Positions 62,662-64,000 of a DNA stretch of 64,000 nucleotides are shown here, piece after piece (position 1 is the stretch's first letter; each line of letters starts with the position of its first letter). This DNA is from Noviherbaspirillum sp. L7-7A (GTDB lineage Bacteria; Pseudomonadota; Gammaproteobacteria; Burkholderiales; Burkholderiaceae_D). Below the pieces are notes generated by a model. It was not told where the DNA came from and did not search any database. It saw only the letters and a list, made by a program, of their open reading frames with translations. Position numbers and translations under genes: made by a program. The stretch spans positions 1,178,001-1,242,000 of the forward strand of contig NZ_JAHQRJ010000001.1 in the NCBI RefSeq assembly GCF_019052805.1. Reading direction: 5' to 3'.

Positions 62662-64000
62662 TCAGGCCGGTATGCCGGAGGAGAGGGAGTAAGCGCTGTC
62701 GATGGAGAGCAGGTGTTCGGCCTGGGCCGCAGGCACGCCGGCCGAGAAGAAATAGCCCTGGCCCATGTGGCATCCCATGCGCCGCAAGGCGGCAACCTGC
62801 TCGGCCGTTTCCACGCCTTCGGCGATGGTGTCCAGCTCCAGCAGTTGGGCCAGCGTCAGGATAAGTTGCACGATGCCGGCATCGTTGCTTCCCTGACCCA
62901 GGCCGCGCGCGAAGGCACGGTCGATTTTCAGCACGTCGATAGGCAACTTCTGCAGATAGGCCAGGGAAGAATATCCGGTGCCGAAATCGTCCAGCGCCAG
63001 GCGCAGGCCAAGGTGCTTGAGCCTGCCGAGGTTTTCGATGGTCTGCTGAGGATTGGCCATGGCTGAAGACTCGGTCAGTTCGAGTTCGATGCATTGCGGC
63101 ATGACCCCCGTGCGGTTGAGTATCTGCGCCACTTCACTGATGAAGGACGCATGCATCAGCTGCCGCATCGACACGTTCACGCCCAGGGTCAGTGGCGACT
63201 GGCGCGGATATTTCTGATGCCACTGCTTTAACTGCATGCATGCCTGCTCCAGCGCCCATAGCCCAATAGGCACCACCATGCCTGAGCTTTCTGCGATCGG
63301 AATGAAATCGTCAGGCTTGATTTCGCCATATTGCGGGCTGTTCCAGCGCATCAGCAGTTCAAAGCCGCAGAGCCGGCCGTCGGCCAGCGCGACTTGCGGC
63401 TGATAGACCAGGGTCAGTTCCTCGCGCTCCAGTGCGAAGCGCAGCGCCACGTCCATCTGAGCGCGGCGGGTTGCTGAAAGCTGTAGCTGGGCGTTAAAGA
63501 GCTGCGCCCGGTTGCGGCCGCGCTCCTTGGCCTGGTACATCGCGGCATCGGCGTCCCTGATCACCTCCGAGGGCGTCCTGTGCTCGGGCAGCAGCTGCGC
63601 CACGCCGATGCTCGCATGCAGCTTGACCACGATGTCGCCGATCATGATCGGCTTGGCCAGGATGTCCAGCAAGGCTGCCGCGCGCTCGCAGGCGACTTCG
63701 GTACTGTCATGCGTCAGTACGATGAATTCGTCGCCGCCGAAGCGGGCCACCATGTCCTGCGGGCCGGCAGTGGACTGGATGCGGCGCGCCAGTTCGATCA
63801 GGCAGCGGTCACCCATGTCATGGCCATGGGTGTCGTTGACGCTCTTGAAGAAATCCAGATCAAGGTAGAGCACCGAAACCTGCGGCGGCATCTGTCCTTC
63901 CGGAAGGATCTGGTCGGTGATGGCCTTGAGCACATAGCGCCGGTTGGGTAGCCCGGTCAGGGCGTCGTGCATGGCCAGATGCTCCAGCCGCATTTCATAT
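62662..64000 (-). CDS. GGDEF-EAL bifunctional cyclic-di-GMP protein, 5' part cut by the window edge
   Basis: At least 446 residues of the C-terminal part; the frame stays open through base 64000, so the N-terminal sensor lies outside. The GGDEF domain (HDALTGLPNRR to NRAQLF) has an intact RFGGDEF active site. The EAL domain follows: the family motif reads FELLMRW (ELL rather than EAL, with the metal-binding Glu kept), then VNVSMRQL, ELTESSAM, DDFGTGYSSLAYLQKLPIDVLKIDR and EGVET, so the catalytic Glu, Asn, Asp and Lys residues are all present and phosphodiesterase activity is plausible. It probably controls motility or biofilm. It ends 282 bases before the Ser/Pro-rich cluster on the same strand. 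Confidence 0.92.
   Translation of the reverse strand, partial: YEMRLEHLAMHDALTGLPNRRYVLKAITDQILPEGQMPPQVSVLYLDLDFFKSVNDTHGHDMGDRCLIELARRIQSTAGPQDMVARFGGDEFIVLTHDSTEVACERAAALLDILAKPIMIGDIVVKLHASIGVAQLLPEHRTPSEVIRDADAAMYQAKERGRNRAQLFNAQLQLSATRRAQMDVALRFALEREELTLVYQPQVALADGRLCGFELLMRWNSPQYGEIKPDDFIPIAESSGMVVPIGLWALEQACMQLKQWHQKYPRQSPLTLGVNVSMRQLMHASFISEVAQILNRTGVMPQCIELELTESSAMANPQQTIENLGRLKHLGLRLALDDFGTGYSSLAYLQKLPIDVLKIDRAFARGLGQGSNDAGIVQLILTLAQLLELDTIAEGVETAEQVAALRRMGCHMGQGYFFSAGVPAAQAEHLLSIDSAYSLSSGIPA

Noticed and set aside
62401-63066. Plus-strand frame starting MGGPEWDFWHAWHTPDFG
   Set aside because: It lacks a ribosome binding site and continues as antisense of the GGDEF-EAL gene; the strong AAAGGAGA site here serves the minus-strand gene at 62380.

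Overview
The window reads as one stretch of a GC-rich chromosome from a betaproteobacterium of the order Burkholderiales, most likely family Oxalobacteraceae (Herbaspirillum/Noviherbaspirillum-like). This is inferred from the product set (YbiT-type ABC-F, LD-carboxypeptidase after tadA, DUF4124 and DUF2242 proteins), from the order smpB | ratA-rnfH | DUF4124 | guaB-guaA, and from long antisense open frames typical of high GC. No rRNA, tRNA, CRISPR array, transposase or prophage gene was seen. The genes at both window edges are cut (a Do-family protease on the left, a GGDEF-EAL protein on the right).

Layout. 1-6.6 kb: envelope and stress genes (DegP-like protease with a PmrA/QseB-type box in front of it, a large hybrid sensor kinase, a DUF4142 protein, an exported metallo-beta-lactamase-fold protein, a small hydrophilic protein). 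6.7-10.5 kb: a repeat-rich block with mirrored 27-bp palindromes, a 628-bp long inverted repeat with 266-bp arms, and one large Tat-exported protein of unknown function. 10.5-18.1 kb: a zinc-ribbon-like mini-protein, a hemerythrin-domain protein, and a three-gene RND efflux operon (outer-membrane factor, adaptor, pump), then a DUF2242 lipoprotein. 18.2-26.4 kb: a QseBC/PmrAB-like two-component system with a histidine phosphatase, then an ABC exporter (ATPase, FtsX-type permease, HlyD adaptor) with a YbhN-like membrane protein. 26.4-35.2 kb: an acyltransferase, a flavin-fold oxidase, an Lrp-type regulator divergent from an AceE-type E1 (possibly an MdeB-like 2-oxobutyrate dehydrogenase), a DUF2076 protein, a haloacid dehalogenase and a large lipoprotein. 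35.7-43.5 kb: the conserved smpB/ratA-rnfH/guaBA block and an orphan CHASE-PAS histidine kinase. 43.5-49.4 kb: a complete four-gene ligase-associated DNA-repair operon (MBL exonuclease, ATP-dependent ligase, Lhr-type helicase, PdeM phosphoesterase). 50.6-57.9 kb: queuosine and wobble-adenosine tRNA modification genes, LD-carboxypeptidase, a small coiled-coil gene carrying an 8 x 7-bp repeat in its 5' end, a YbiT-type ABC-F protein and a penicillin acylase family protein.

57.9-62.4 kb is the most unusual part: three consecutive same-strand genes encode Ser/Pro-rich, largely disordered proteins with SP-rich tracts, basic nuclear-localisation-like motifs (two share a Y-S-P-x-K-K/R-x-K core) and, in two of them, one central helical domain. 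They match no family I recognise, differ in texture from everything around them, and look like candidate host-directed effectors. Together with the heptanucleotide repeat in the gene at 53.3 kb (a possible phase-variable switch) and the long inverted repeat at 9.4-10.0 kb, they are the main leads for something undescribed.
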